Assembly: GCF_965198245.1 (NCBI RefSeq)
Contig: NZ_OZ240249.1
Location: forward strand, 2,976,001 to 3,040,000
Direction of reading: 5' to 3'
DNA length: 64,000 nucleotides
Source: Poriferisodalis sp965198245
GTDB lineage: Bacteria; Actinomycetota; Acidimicrobiia; Acidimicrobiales; Poriferisodalaceae
Positions 42,074-51,720 of this stretch are shown piece by piece. Made by a program: the position numbers and the translations under genes. A model generated the notes under the pieces. That model worked only from the letters and a program-made list of their open reading frames with translations, was not told the DNA's origin and ran no database searches. Numbering within the stretch: the stretch's first letter is position 1; every line of letters begins with the position of its first letter.

Positions 42074-43564
42074 ATGAACGACATCACCGGTCACGCACAC
42101 GACGATGCGCCTGCAGACCTGCTCGTGCACGGTGCGGAGCTCGTGGCGACGTGTGACCCGCAGCGCCGTGAGATCCCCGGTGGGTGGGTTGCCATCACGG
42201 ACGGTCTCATCAGCGCGGTCGGCGGTGCCAGCGAGACGCCTCCGCCGGCGCTGCGGCACATCGACGCGGGCGGCTGCCTGGTGACGCCGGGGCTCATCAA
42301 CACCCACCACCACATGTACCAAAACCTCACTCGGTCGTATGCACCGGCGCTTCGCGGCGGACTATTTGACTGGTTGACCACGCTGTACCCGTTGTGGGCA
42401 CGGCTCGACGAACAAGGCGCGTACCTGTCCGCATGGGTAGGCCTTGCGGAGCTGGCACTGGGCGGCTGTACCACGAGCACCGATCACCTGTATGTGCACC
42501 CCCGGGGTGCCGGCGACCTGATCACCGCCGAGATCACTGCTGCTGCCGAGCTGGGCATGCGCTTTCATCCCACGCGCGGTTCGATGTCGCTCGGGCGTTC
42601 GGCGGGTGGACTGCCGCCCGACGAGGTATGCCAATCACCCGACGAGATCTTGGCGGAATCGGAGCGGCTTGTCGCCGTGCACCATGACCGCGCACCGAAC
42701 TCGATGGTGTGCATAGCGCTCGCACCCTGCTCGCCGTTCTCGGTCTCGACCGATCTGATGACCGCCACCGCTGAGTTGGCCTCCCAGCTTGACGTGCGCC
42801 TGCACACGCATCTCGCTGAAGACCCCGGCGAAGACGGCTTCTGCATGGAGATGTTCGGAATGCGGCCGGTGGAGTACTTCGAGCACTGCGGCTGGGGTTC
42901 GGATCGTTCGTGGATCGCACATGGGGTCCAGCCCAATGCCGCCGAGATTGAACGGCTCGGCTCCTGGGGTACCGGAGTGGCGCATTGTCCGAGCTCGAAC
43001 CTGTTGCTCGGTGTCGGACTGGCCCCGGTGCGCGAACTGCGGGCCGCCGGTGTGCCCGTGGGCCTTGGCGTCGACGGTTCGGCCAGTACCGATTCGGCAT
43101 CCATGTGGACAGAGGCGCGCAATGCCCTGCTGGTAGCACGGCTGCGAGACGGGCAGCGACACCTGAGCGCTGAGCAGGGCCTGGACAGCGGCAGGACGGG
43201 CGACGGCGCGACCGGCGACAGGGCCGACGACGCCGGAATCGCCGATCTGGTGTATTTCTCCGCCCGAAACGTTCTCGACCTTGCAACTCGTGGCAGTGCG
43301 GGCTGTCTCGGCCGGGTGGGCGAGATCGGCGAGCTGTCTCGAGGGGCGTGCGGCGACCTCGTCGTTTGGCAGCTCGACGGTCCGGCGTTCGCCGGAGCAC
43401 TGTCAGATCCGATCGAGGCGTGGCTGCGCTGCGGGCCGCTGTCCGCCCGGGACACCATCGTGGCCGGTCGCCCCGTCGTCGCCGACGGTCAGATCGTCCA
43501 CCCCAGCCTCGACGCCCGCCTGGCGGAACATCGGCTGTGCGCCGCTGCCATGCAGCGGGCATAG
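42074..43564 (+). CDS. Amidohydrolase, 8-oxoguanine deaminase / AtzB-like
   Basis: Zn-dependent TIM-barrel deaminase, 496 aa. Metal-binding NTHHHMYQNLTR (residues 76-87), GGCTTSTDHLY, RFHPTRGSMSLGRSAGGLPPD, HTHLAED, the late His region GVAHCPSSNLLLG, and the catalytic Asp in GLGVDGSAST. This set, particularly RGSMS and the NTHHHMYQ block, is that of 8-oxoguanine deaminase and the related hydroxydechloroatrazine ethylaminohydrolase. The likely role is purine damage salvage or triazine-like ring deamination. ATG at 42074 follows a GGGGGAA site. Stand-alone gene, divergent from pyrG. An Asp/Gly-rich insert (GLDSGRTGDGATGDRADD) near residue 375 is unusual. Confidence 0.87.
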   Translation: MNDITGHAHDDAPADLLVHGAELVATCDPQRREIPGGWVAITDGLISAVGGASETPPPALRHIDAGGCLVTPGLINTHHHMYQNLTRSYAPALRGGLFDWLTTLYPLWARLDEQGAYLSAWVGLAELALGGCTTSTDHLYVHPRGAGDLITAEITAAAELGMRFHPTRGSMSLGRSAGGLPPDEVCQSPDEILAESERLVAVHHDRAPNSMVCIALAPCSPFSVSTDLMTATAELASQLDVRLHTHLAEDPGEDGFCMEMFGMRPVEYFEHCGWGSDRSWIAHGVQPNAAEIERLGSWGTGVAHCPSSNLLLGVGLAPVRELRAAGVPVGLGVDGSASTDSASMWTEARNALLVARLRDGQRHLSAEQGLDSGRTGDGATGDRADDAGIADLVYFSARNVLDLATRGSAGCLGRVGEIGELSRGACGDLVVWQLDGPAFAGALSDPIEAWLRCGPLSARDTIVAGRPVVADGQIVHPSLDARLAEHRLCAAAMQRA

Positions 43565-43610
43565 GACACAGCGCCGCTGCCATACGACGCGGATTGAACC
43601 CGTCAGCGCT

Positions 43611-43719
43611 TCTGTGTGCAATTTTGCCGTCTACAGCGGCATTTCTGCGCAGAGTCTGGGCTGGCAGCGTTCTGTGTGCAGTTTTGCCGTCTACAGCGGC
43701 ATTTCTGCGCAGAGTCTGG
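43611..43719. repeat. 60-bp-period tandem repeat, each unit a hairpin
   Basis: Units 43611-43659 and 43671-43719 are 49 nt long and differ at one position. Each folds into a TGTGCA/TGCGCA outer stem with a GCCG/CGGC inner stem. It occupies the convergent gap between the amidohydrolase and the phosphotransferase-like gene. No poly-T tract, no ORF. It may be a double terminator or a short mobile repeat. Confidence 0.85.
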
Positions 43720-43760
43720 CGAGCAGGGTCTGGCTGCTCTCGTACACCGGGCCCTTGTGG

Positions 43761-44915
43761 TCAGCGGTACGGCGAGCCGAGCCGGTCCAGCCATCGCAAC
43801 GGCGGCGCCGCGTCGATCATCCGGCTGAACGACCAGCGCTCGCTCGCCAGGTTGAGCGCCACGAGTGCCGCAAGCAGCACCCACTCGACTGTCGCGGACG
43901 CCATCGCTACAGTGGCGAGTCCCAGCACCGCACCCGTCGCATTCACGCCGACATCGCCTTGCATGTGTCGCTCGTGCAACTCGCTACGCAGCAATCCCAC
44001 CGATGCTCCGACCGCGCCAGCGGCCCACAAGGCCGGGGTACGCCACACCAACCAGGCCGAATCGGCAATCGGGAAACTGAACCCTTGCGGCCAGGCCGGA
44101 TCAGCCAGGGCGACCGGCACCAGTCCACATAGCCACCACACCAGCGCAACCTTCGTGGCCCGACCCGGTGCTCGATCGAACAGATTCAGCACGTTGGCGC
44201 CGAGCGCCACGATCAGCGCCCCGCGCAGCAACGGCACCAGCTCCCAGCGGTCATGAGACCCGATGAAGATGTCTTCCAGCGATCCGATGACAGCAAAGCC
44301 GTCGGCCCAACCGTGGCCGCTCCAGAGGCTGCTGACGTTTCCGAAGAGGGCGATTTGGGTACACACGAGCGCGGCTACTCCTCCGCCGAGCGCTTTCTGA
44401 ACTCCTGTGGTGAGCCGACGCTGCCGCCAGCTGCGGCCAAAATGCGCAACGAAGCCGCCAGCGCCGACGTCGCCGCGAGTGTCGTCGCGGAATCCCAGCA
44501 CTCCAAATGCCAGCAGGGCAAGCACCGCCGCCACTGCACCTGTGGCAGTGGCCATCGAGGGACTTCGGATCGCGTCCACCGGCAGCAGGTCCAGGGAACC
44601 AGCCTCCTCGAGTGCTGCGAACCGTTCTTGATCAACCAACGACGACGAGTAGGCAAACCATCCCGAGCTGCGGTACGCCAGGAATGCGACTGCAGCCGCG
44701 CCAACCGCCCCCACGGCGACGACGAGCGAGCCCGAGACCGCCACGATCCGTTCGCCGCGGTAGTTGGGACGCACCCATCGGTCACGATTCATGCGGGTAC
44801 CCAGCCAGCGCCACAGCAGCGCCGCAATAGTTAACGAGCAGGCGAAGGCCGCAAGGAGCAGCACTGCAGTTCGCAGCCGAACATCAAAGCCGGAGCCGAC
44901 GAGTGCGAGGGTCAT
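43761..44915 (-). CDS. Multi-pass membrane protein, MraY/WecA-like (polyprenyl-phosphate transferase relative)
   Basis: 384-aa protein with about ten hydrophobic segments. In the right places for the polyprenyl-phosphate N-acetylhexosamine-1-phosphate transferase family it has NVLNLFDRAPGRATK (compare the NxxNxxDGxDG and loop motifs) and GDVGVNATGAVLGLA. The acidic motif pattern is partly degenerate, so activity is unsure. It is the last gene of the recN - steA - mctB-like - GT2 cluster, suggesting a role in cell-envelope or septal polymer assembly. ATG at 44915; upstream in-frame extensions would overlap the GT2 gene. Confidence 0.65.
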   Translation of the reverse strand: MTLALVGSGFDVRLRTAVLLLAAFACSLTIAALLWRWLGTRMNRDRWVRPNYRGERIVAVSGSLVVAVGAVGAAAVAFLAYRSSGWFAYSSSLVDQERFAALEEAGSLDLLPVDAIRSPSMATATGAVAAVLALLAFGVLGFRDDTRGDVGAGGFVAHFGRSWRQRRLTTGVQKALGGGVAALVCTQIALFGNVSSLWSGHGWADGFAVIGSLEDIFIGSHDRWELVPLLRGALIVALGANVLNLFDRAPGRATKVALVWWLCGLVPVALADPAWPQGFSFPIADSAWLVWRTPALWAAGAVGASVGLLRSELHERHMQGDVGVNATGAVLGLATVAMASATVEWVLLAALVALNLASERWSFSRMIDAAPPLRWLDRLGSPYR

Positions 44916-44952
44916 ATCCGTCAGTGAGGGCCTCGGGCGCGACGCTGAGAAC

Positions 44953-45903
44953 TCACGACTCGCTCGAGGTCTGGCGTCGCCGTGGCGAACGCCAGGACCG
45001 CAGTCGCTGAGACAACCGCGGGCGCCACCGGGACCACGTGCGCTGCAGCGATCCCAAATCCACGGCTGACCGCACCCTCTGCAACGACGGCACACCCAAT
45101 CTCGACCACGGGCGCTGCCACCACAGCTTTCCCCGCAGCGCCTTGGCTGCAGGACGGTGTCGCTGTGGAAACGCTGGCCGAAGCGGCGACAGCGCCCGGC
45201 TAACGAGCGATGCGATCAGGAGATAGATCGTCTTCGGACCCCCGATGCGGGAGGCCGCGGCGCGGTACACGTGCCGGCCGATTCTTGCCCGGTGAGCAAA
45301 GCCGCTGAGGCCACGCCCGGACGGCCGATGGGAGAAACCGACCTCGATCTCGCTGATGGAAGCCCCGCGTAAGGCCGCATCGAGCGTCAGGCCGATCTCG
45401 AGACCGAATCCATCGGCGAGCTCCAGCGAGCGCAGCAGCGGACCCCGCAGGGCGCGCTGGCCCGACAACGGCTCTGCCAGCGACAGCCCAGTCTCGGCAC
45501 GCAGGACGCGCGCCGCAAAGCCCTTGACGAATCCGAACCCGCCCCCGCCAGGGGGGGAATCGAACGCGGCAATCGTCATGTCAGCCGTTCCCAGCGCAAC
45601 CGGCCGCAGCAGTTCGCCTGCCAGGGCGGCGGTGCGGCCCAGGTCGGCATCGATGAGCAGGTACGCGTCAGGGGCACCTGACGCCGCAACGCCCACAGCC
45701 ATGGCGGCCCCCTTGCCGCGATTGCGTGCGAGCTCGATAACGCGCGCTCCTGCGGCGGCCGCAACCGCGGCCGTGCGATCGGACGACCCGTCGTCGACCA
45801 CGATGACATCGAGCACATCAGACACGGTCCGCAGCGCCGTCACCGTGGCTCCCACCGTGTCGGCCCGGTCGTATGCAGGCACGATCGCCACGGCGTGTGT
45901 CAT
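44953..45903 (-). CDS. Family 2 glycosyltransferase
   Basis: 316-aa GT2 with N-terminal GT-A fold: AIVPAYDRADTVGATV, VIVVDDGSSDRT, NRGKGAAM and the metal-binding YLLIDADLG (DxD-like). The acceptor region GFVKGFAARVLRAETGLSLAEPLSGQRAL follows. The C-terminal 80 residues are very basic (SWRSPRRRQTSSES end). There is no clear membrane helix except possibly IYLLIASLV near residue 225. ATG overlaps the MctB-like gene by 4 bp. Donor and acceptor are unknown; context points to an envelope glycan. Confidence 0.87.
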   Translation of the reverse strand: MTHAVAIVPAYDRADTVGATVTALRTVSDVLDVIVVDDGSSDRTAAVAAAAGARVIELARNRGKGAAMAVGVAASGAPDAYLLIDADLGRTAALAGELLRPVALGTADMTIAAFDSPPGGGGFGFVKGFAARVLRAETGLSLAEPLSGQRALRGPLLRSLELADGFGLEIGLTLDAALRGASISEIEVGFSHRPSGRGLSGFAHRARIGRHVYRAAASRIGGPKTIYLLIASLVSRALSPLRPAFPQRHRPAAKALRGKLWWQRPWSRLGVPSLQRVRSAVDLGSLQRTWSRWRPRLSQRLRSWRSPRRRQTSSES

Positions 45904-46961
45904 GACGGGCCCAATCCGTGCTCGGGATCGGCCAAGGAGAAGTGGCGGATCTCGGGCAGATCCTCGAGCGCCACGAGCAGCGCCAGATCGCCCGAGAAGG
46001 TGTCCACGCCGTCGACGCTCGAGAACGAGGCGGCGAGCAGTGGGTCTAACCGAACCCGTTCGAGCACAGCGCCGTATCCGATGCCTGCGGCGTCGAGGGC
46101 GGGCACCTCGACAATGACGCCGCTGCCCGGGTATCCGTCGTCAGCGATGACCGTCAACAGGTCAAACACAAAGTCCTCGTTCAGCCCTGCTGCAGCTGCA
46201 TCGGTCACCACCACAAGGCGCAGTCCCTCCCCACCGAGCAGGTGCAACGCGACCGCGCCGGTGCCGTCGTGGGTGACCAAGCCCAAGTCGCGAAGCAGTG
46301 TGAGCGCCGTGCGCGTCCGAGGGGCCAACAAGAAGCCGCGCGAGAAGCCGTCGAGCGCACCGGCGTCGCTGATCGCGTTGACGTCGGCATCGAGTGCTCG
46401 GCTCGAACCGGCCTCCGATGGCCGCAGGAGCGCCTGGGGCACCAAGAAGCGCAACGCCCTGCGCACCGCATTGCGGCTGTCGCCCGCGAGCGAGAACGCT
46501 TCAGCAATTCGCTGGCGCACTTCGGGGTCATAGAGGCGCAGATCGTCGCTGAGCCACAGCACACCGCCGAGTTGTGTATCGGTTGCTGCCAAGCGGGCTC
46601 TGATGGCCACGACCGCGCCGGTGTCGATGCTCTCGGGTGCAACGATCAGCGTCGTCGTGTCGCTCAGGCGCCCTTGCGGAAGGTATGGGCGGACGAGATC
46701 CTCGACCTCGAACCGTTCGGACCGCGCGGCGTCGACGCTCGCGAGCGCCTCGTCACGCGCCGCCTCAGCCTCGTCACGCGCTGCCTCGGCGTCGGCACGC
46801 CTGTCGATCGCTTCCTCAGTGTCGGCTTGAAGCTGGTCCACCCGGGATTCCAGATTGCTCACCAACACCGAGTCCACAAACGTCGAGCCCAGCGCCAGGC
46901 CGATTGCCAGGGCCAGGAAGACGGCCGCGATGGACACGATGTGGTAGCGGAGGTTGACCAT
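45900..46961 (-). CDS. MctB/CopT-like envelope protein
   Basis: 353-aa protein of the family called copper transporter (MctB) in mycobacteria. An N-terminal membrane anchor (YHIVSIAAVFLALAIGLALGS) is followed by a coiled coil of alternating Ala/Glu/Arg (about 33-90, with repeated EAARDEA). Then a soluble domain follows (TTLIVAPESIDTGAVVAIRARL...LRLVVVTDAAA). MctB is tied to copper resistance in Mycobacterium, but the recN - steA - mctB order is widespread and the molecular function is unclear. Directly follows steA with no gap (steA stop 46962). Confidence 0.85.
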   Translation of the reverse strand: MVNLRYHIVSIAAVFLALAIGLALGSTFVDSVLVSNLESRVDQLQADTEEAIDRRADAEAARDEAEAARDEALASVDAARSERFEVEDLVRPYLPQGRLSDTTTLIVAPESIDTGAVVAIRARLAATDTQLGGVLWLSDDLRLYDPEVRQRIAEAFSLAGDSRNAVRRALRFLVPQALLRPSEAGSSRALDADVNAISDAGALDGFSRGFLLAPRTRTALTLLRDLGLVTHDGTGAVALHLLGGEGLRLVVVTDAAAAGLNEDFVFDLLTVIADDGYPGSGVIVEVPALDAAGIGYGAVLERVRLDPLLAASFSSVDGVDTFSGDLALLVALEDLPEIRHFSLADPEHGLGPS

Positions 46962-48146
46962 TCAGAGGCCCATGTTGATCCACAGCGTGCGCAGCAGAAG
47001 CCGGCCTGGCTCGGTCACTGCGGCAATGACGCCGATAGTGATCAGCGCCGAGACGATCAGCATTGCCATGTCGCGCTTGCGCACCTGGGTGCGGTACAGA
47101 CGGCTCACACCCTTTGCATCCACGAGTGCCGAGGACACCTGCATCCGGGTGAGGAAGGTGGATGCCATGCCGCGGCGGCCCTTGTCGAAGAAATCGACCA
47201 TCGAGGTGTGGGACCCGACCTCCACAATCTGCTCGGCTCGCTGCTCGAATGCCAGTCGCAATGCGAGGTCCTCGCTGGTACCGGGCGCAGCAATGACGTC
47301 ATAGCTCAGGCCTGCATCGTCGAGGCGTCTAGCACCCGGCGCGCCCCCTTCGGGATAGCCCTGCACGATGAGCTGCGCACCGCAGTCCAGCGCCCGCGGC
47401 GAGACTGAGTCGAAGTCGCCGATGATGATGTGCGGCACGAGACCGGCTTCGAGGAGCGCATCCGCCCCGCCGTCCACACCGATGAGCACCGGCCGCATGT
47501 CCGACATATAGCCCGAGCGTCGAAGTGCCGCGAGATCTTCGCGGTAGTCGATGCCGCGCACGACCACCAGCACATGACGGCGGCGCAGCTCGTGTCGCAG
47601 CGGAGGGATGTCCAATTCCTCGGTGAGGATCTGCGGCTCCTTTTCGAGGTACTCGAGCGTGTTGCGGGCGAAGCTCCCCAATTCGCTACGCACCGCAATG
47701 CGCGCCGATTCGAGCACATGCTCGAAGTACTCGGCGTCGCGGCGGTAACCGGTCCCGATCACCTCGCCGTCGCGCACTATCTCGGCGCCGGCAACTGCGA
47801 TCTCGTCGCCCTCTCCCAACGCCTTGAATGCAGCCTCGCCGATGTCCTCGAGCACGGGCACGCCGGCCTGAGCGAGCGTGAGGCCGCCCAGCGCCGGGTA
47901 CCGGCCGCTCATCGTCGGCACAGCGTTGACCACGGCCGCCGCCCCGGCTGCGATGAGCCCATCGGCGGCGACCCGATCGAGATCTGCGTGGTGGATGACT
48001 GCTATCTCGCCTCGTTCCAAGCGCCGGAGCAGGTTCTTGGTGCGGCGGTCCACGCGGCACCGGCCCGCCAATTCAGCGTTGGCCCCGTTTCGGCGGCGCC
48101 GCACACGCCAGCGGCGAGCCGTCTCTGCGTCACGGGACAAGCTCAC
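46962..48146 (-). CDS. steA: SteA-like cell-division/envelope protein
   Basis: 394-aa protein. The N-terminal domain (GEIAVIHHADLDRVAADGLI, then VVNAVPTMSGRYPALG) and central thiamine-pyrophosphokinase-like part (GDFDSVSPRAL, TSEDLALRLAF, VGSHTSMVDF) match SteA of corynebacteria, where SteA with SteB affects septal envelope separation. Two C-terminal hydrophobic segments (MLIVSALITIGVIAAV) anchor it. GTG start overlaps the recN TGA (GTGA). The adjacent mctB-like gene may take the position of SteB; that is inference. Confidence 0.87.
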   Translation of the reverse strand: MSLSRDAETARRWRVRRRRNGANAELAGRCRVDRRTKNLLRRLERGEIAVIHHADLDRVAADGLIAAGAAAVVNAVPTMSGRYPALGGLTLAQAGVPVLEDIGEAAFKALGEGDEIAVAGAEIVRDGEVIGTGYRRDAEYFEHVLESARIAVRSELGSFARNTLEYLEKEPQILTEELDIPPLRHELRRRHVLVVVRGIDYREDLAALRRSGYMSDMRPVLIGVDGGADALLEAGLVPHIIIGDFDSVSPRALDCGAQLIVQGYPEGGAPGARRLDDAGLSYDVIAAPGTSEDLALRLAFEQRAEQIVEVGSHTSMVDFFDKGRRGMASTFLTRMQVSSALVDAKGVSRLYRTQVRKRDMAMLIVSALITIGVIAAVTEPGRLLLRTLWINMGL

Positions 48147-49837
48147 GGGACTGCGCCGCTGCGCGCTGGCTCAGCAACCACCGCTGCGTCCCCCTCGTCG
48201 GCGAGCTCAGCCGTCGCTGCGTCGATGTCCGGCTGCGTTCCATCGAGCACCGGTCGCTTCGCAGCGGCATTGTCGAGCAGTTCGCTTGCGTGCTGGCGGC
48301 CGCTTGCCCAGTGGGGCTGACCCGCAAGCATCCGCGCCAACTCGCTCACACGTTCGATGCCGGTGACCGCGACCAGGTCCGACGCCACCGTTGCGCCGTC
48401 GTCAGTCTTGCGCACGGCCACGTGCTTATGCGCAAATGCCGCGACCTGCGGGAGATGGGTCACGACCAGCACCTGGTGGTTCTTGGTCAGCGAGGCCAGC
48501 GCCTGACCGACGGCCAGAGCCGTCTCACCGCCGATGCCGGCGTCGACCTCGTCGAACACCAGTGTCGGCGGACCAGCAGTCAGGACCAGCCGCAAGGCCA
48601 GCATCACCCGTGCCAGCTCGCCGCCGGAGGCCACCTTGGACAGCGGGCCGGGCGGAGTACCCCGGTTCGCGCAAAAGCGCAGCTCGACGCCGTCGCTCGG
48701 CGGGTCGCCCGATACGCCGACTTCCAGCGTGCCGCCCGGCAGCGCCAGCGACGCTAGGTGCTCGGTTACGGCGGCAGCCAGCCCCGGAGCAGCCGCTCGG
48801 CGAGCTGCAGCGACGGCCTGTGCCTCGCTGTCCACGTGGCGCTGCGCTGCGATGATGCCCGACTCCAGTTCGATCGCCAGCTCTTCGTGGCGCTCCAGCT
48901 GTGAGAGGCGCTCGGCAGCACGGGCGCCGAACGACATCACCTCAGTGAGTGTGTCGCCGTACTTGCGCGTCAACTCGCGCAGCAGTTGGTGCCGTGCGCG
49001 GACATCGGCCAACGCACCGGGATCGTCTTCGATCGTCTCGAGCACGCTCCGAAGTTGCGCCACGATGTCGTCCAGCTCCGCGGCCACGGCTCCGAGTCGC
49101 TCGCTCAGGGGGGCAAACGCCTTCCGGCCACCCAGCGCGGCCAAAGCGCTGCCCAGCTTGTCGATGACGCCGTCGTCACCGGCGAGCGCGTGGCGGGCCG
49201 CGTGACCCTCCGCGAGATGAGACGCCGCATCTGCCAGCAGGTCTTCGCGCTCCGCGATCCGTTCCAGCTCGTCGAGGTCCTCCAGCTGCGCGGCGGTAAT
49301 CTCGTCCACCTGGTACCGCAGGAGATCGATTTCCTGTGCCCTGGCACGTGCATCGCCGCCGAGCGCTGCCAGATTCTCAGCCAGCGCCCGCAGCTCCGCG
49401 CGTGCTGCCGCCAATGGATGCAGGTCCACGCCGCCCCAGCGGTCCAGCGCCTCACGCTGGGTGCGCGGCCGCAGCAACGACTGGTGCTGGTGCTGCCCGT
49501 GCAGGTCGATGAGCCCGGCTCCCAGCTCGGCGAGCTCCGGTGCCGAAGCCATGGTGCCGTCCATGTAGGCACGGCTGCGGCCTGCGGCTGGAATCACGCG
49601 ACGCAGTACGAGTTCGCTGCCATCGGGGTTCACGAACCTGCCTTCGACCACTGCTTCGGTGGCGCCTGCCCGCACCATCGCAGGATCAGCTCGCCCGCCC
49701 ACGAGCAATTGGACCGCCTGCACGACGAGCGTCTTGCCGGCTCCCGTCTCGCCGGTCAATGCCGTCATTCCCGCGCCGAGCACCAGGCTGGCTCTCTCGA
49801 TCACCCCGAGATTGCGCACCGCCAGCTCTGCAAGCAT
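48143..49837 (-). CDS. recN: DNA repair protein RecN
   Basis: SMC-like ATPase for double-strand break repair, 564 aa. Walker A GETGAGKT at 29-36, QxxH motif DLHGQHQHQSLL, coiled-coil arms in the centre, ABC signature VASGGELARVMLALR, Walker B LVFDEVDAGIGG and the H-loop VTHLPQVAAFA. ATG at 49837. It is downstream of nadK and tlyA, the conserved actinobacterial order, and coupled to steA. No defect seen. Confidence 0.97.
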   Translation of the reverse strand: MLAELAVRNLGVIERASLVLGAGMTALTGETGAGKTLVVQAVQLLVGGRADPAMVRAGATEAVVEGRFVNPDGSELVLRRVIPAAGRSRAYMDGTMASAPELAELGAGLIDLHGQHQHQSLLRPRTQREALDRWGGVDLHPLAAARAELRALAENLAALGGDARARAQEIDLLRYQVDEITAAQLEDLDELERIAEREDLLADAASHLAEGHAARHALAGDDGVIDKLGSALAALGGRKAFAPLSERLGAVAAELDDIVAQLRSVLETIEDDPGALADVRARHQLLRELTRKYGDTLTEVMSFGARAAERLSQLERHEELAIELESGIIAAQRHVDSEAQAVAAARRAAAPGLAAAVTEHLASLALPGGTLEVGVSGDPPSDGVELRFCANRGTPPGPLSKVASGGELARVMLALRLVLTAGPPTLVFDEVDAGIGGETALAVGQALASLTKNHQVLVVTHLPQVAAFAHKHVAVRKTDDGATVASDLVAVTGIERVSELARMLAGQPHWASGRQHASELLDNAAAKRPVLDGTQPDIDAATAELADEGDAAVVAEPARSGAVP

Positions 49838-49924
49838 CAGCAGCTCCTGCCGCCTTCCGGCCGACCGCAGGGGCCCGGTGGCTGCCGCTGGCAGGGCATT
49901 CGTCGCTCGCTCATCGACGCAAGC

Positions 49925-50803
49925 TCAGCGATCCTTGAGGCCGAACTTGTGCTTCAGCACGCGATGGAAGCTGTCGCCGCCGGCGGTGACGAACTGTGCC
50001 TCGTATGGGGCGCGCGTCACCACGAGCTCATCACCTGTCTGCAGCATTGTGGCCGAACGCCCATCCACTGCGGCCAGCGCCGGCCGTTCGCTGACCACCC
50101 GGATGCCGATCTCGGTGTCGGGTGGCAGCAGCAGCGATCGATCGAACAGCATGTGCGGCGCGACCGGCGTGACCTGCAGGGACGAATGCGTCGGCGCAAC
50201 GACGGCCCCTCCCGCAGAGAGGCTGTACGCGGTGGAACCGGTTGGTGTGGACACGATGAGACCGTCTGCCGCATAGGTCGCGAACATGTCGCCGTCGAGC
50301 CAGACCTCCAGCCTGACCGTGTGGCCCGGATCGCGCTTTTCGAGGACGACTTCGTTCAAACCGGTCCACGTATCTGCGTCGTGGGGGTCGGGGTCGTCGG
50401 GATCTTCGCCAGGTCGCCGGCGCACGGTGGCGCTGACCATCATCCGTACCGATATGCCCAACGCCCCCTCGAGCGCCGCGGCAACCGTCTCGGTGAGCTG
50501 TGCAGGCTCGAATTCGGTCAAGTAGCCGAGGTGGCCGACGTTGACACCGAGAACCGGCACTCCTGCGGCCGCCACCAGATCGAACGAGCGCAGCATGGTG
50601 CCATCGCCGCCGACGCTCACGGCGAGATCCGGCATGGTGCCGATCGGCTCGTCGGCTGCGAGTTCGCTGCGACCGATGGCCGATGCCTCCACACGTCCCA
50701 GCTCGACGGTGTGACCCTCGCTCTCGAGCCAGTCCACCAGCCGCTTCGATGCCGACACTGCCTCGGCGCGCTCGGCATGAGCGACGATCAGCACCGCGCT
50801 CAT
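49925..50803 (-). CDS. nadK: NAD kinase
   Basis: Phosphorylates NAD to NADP. The diagnostic GGDGTMLRS motif, NVGHLGYLTEFEP, the substrate-binding GLNEVVLEKRDPG, and the STPTGSTAYSLSAGG block with APHMLFDRSL are all present. 292 aa; ATG at 50803 overlaps the tlyA TGA (ATGA). Part of the tlyA - nadK - recN cluster. Confidence 0.96.
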   Translation of the reverse strand: MSAVLIVAHAERAEAVSASKRLVDWLESEGHTVELGRVEASAIGRSELAADEPIGTMPDLAVSVGGDGTMLRSFDLVAAAGVPVLGVNVGHLGYLTEFEPAQLTETVAAALEGALGISVRMMVSATVRRRPGEDPDDPDPHDADTWTGLNEVVLEKRDPGHTVRLEVWLDGDMFATYAADGLIVSTPTGSTAYSLSAGGAVVAPTHSSLQVTPVAPHMLFDRSLLLPPDTEIGIRVVSERPALAAVDGRSATMLQTGDELVVTRAPYEAQFVTAGGDSFHRVLKHKFGLKDR

Positions 50804-51666
50804 CGAGCTGCTCCCCCGTCGTCGCGGGTGCGGTCGACACGCTGGACTGCCCCGTCGATCGCGGCATCGAGGTCGAACACGGCGGCGGTTCGGGAGGCGC
50901 CGGCGACGTGGCTCGGTTGGTCCGCAGCGCGACGGCAGTACAGGAAGAACTCGACATTGCCCGCCGCACCTCGCAGCAGCGACACGTCGACGCCTGCCGG
51001 CACCAGGCCGCATTTGGACGCGCTCGCTGCCACCTCGCGGAGCACCCGCCGCCACACGTCGGGGTCGCGGATCACGCCCTTGCCCCGTGAGGCCTCCCGC
51101 CGGCCGGCTTCGAACTGCGGTTTGGCCAGCAGCACCGCATCCCCACCGGGTGCGGTACACGCCGCCAGGTTCGCCATCACCGTTCGCAGCGAGATGAACG
51201 ACAGGTCAGCGGTCACGATGTCTGCCGCACCGCCGATGTCAGCAGCCTCCACATGACGCACGTTGCAGCGCTCTCGCACCGTGACCCGGGTATCGGTGCG
51301 CAGACGTGCATCGAGCTGGCCCCAGCCGACGTCGGCCGCCACCACCTGAACTGCGCCTCGCTGCAGCAGGCAGTCCACAAACCCGCCTGTCGAAGAGCCG
51401 GCGTCGAATGCGCGCCGCCCTTCGACCTCGACCCGAAAGGCGTCCAGCGCTGCATCGAGTTTGTCGCCGCCGCGTGACACGAACCGCGCAGGTTCACCGC
51501 TGAGCTGGACCGGCTCCGCGGCCGCCACCATCCGTGAGGGCTTCTGCGCGACGGCGCCGCTGACGAGCACCCGACCACCGGAGATGAGTGCCTGCGCGGC
51601 CGCCCGCGACGGCGCCATGGCTCGGCGCACCAACTCGTTGTCGAGGCGTCGTCGCACGGTATTCAT
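50800..51666 (-). CDS. tlyA: TlyA-type rRNA 2'-O-methyltransferase
   Basis: S4-domain methyltransferase that in mycobacteria 2'-O-methylates both 16S and 23S rRNA cytidines and sets capreomycin susceptibility. N-terminal S4 domain (RRAMAPSRAAAQALISGGRVLVSG), linker, then a FtsJ-like Rossmann methyltransferase with SRGGDKLDAAL, the SAM site DAGSSTGGFVDCLL, and the catalytic K-D-K-E set (Lys69, Asp in TADLSFISL, Lys in LLAKPQFEAG, Glu late). 288 aa, ATG at 51666. It starts the tlyA-nadK-recN-steA run. Confidence 0.93.
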   Translation of the reverse strand: MNTVRRRLDNELVRRAMAPSRAAAQALISGGRVLVSGAVAQKPSRMVAAAEPVQLSGEPARFVSRGGDKLDAALDAFRVEVEGRRAFDAGSSTGGFVDCLLQRGAVQVVAADVGWGQLDARLRTDTRVTVRERCNVRHVEAADIGGAADIVTADLSFISLRTVMANLAACTAPGGDAVLLAKPQFEAGRREASRGKGVIRDPDVWRRVLREVAASASKCGLVPAGVDVSLLRGAAGNVEFFLYCRRAADQPSHVAGASRTAAVFDLDAAIDGAVQRVDRTRDDGGAAR

Positions 51667-51720
51667 GCAGCCGAAAGTACCAGCGTGCCCATCGGGCGCA
51701 GCAGCGAATTCTCAGACACG

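Noticed and set aside
43611..43719. CRISPR array
   Set aside because: Only two long units with an 11-nt gap; no spacers and no cas genes.
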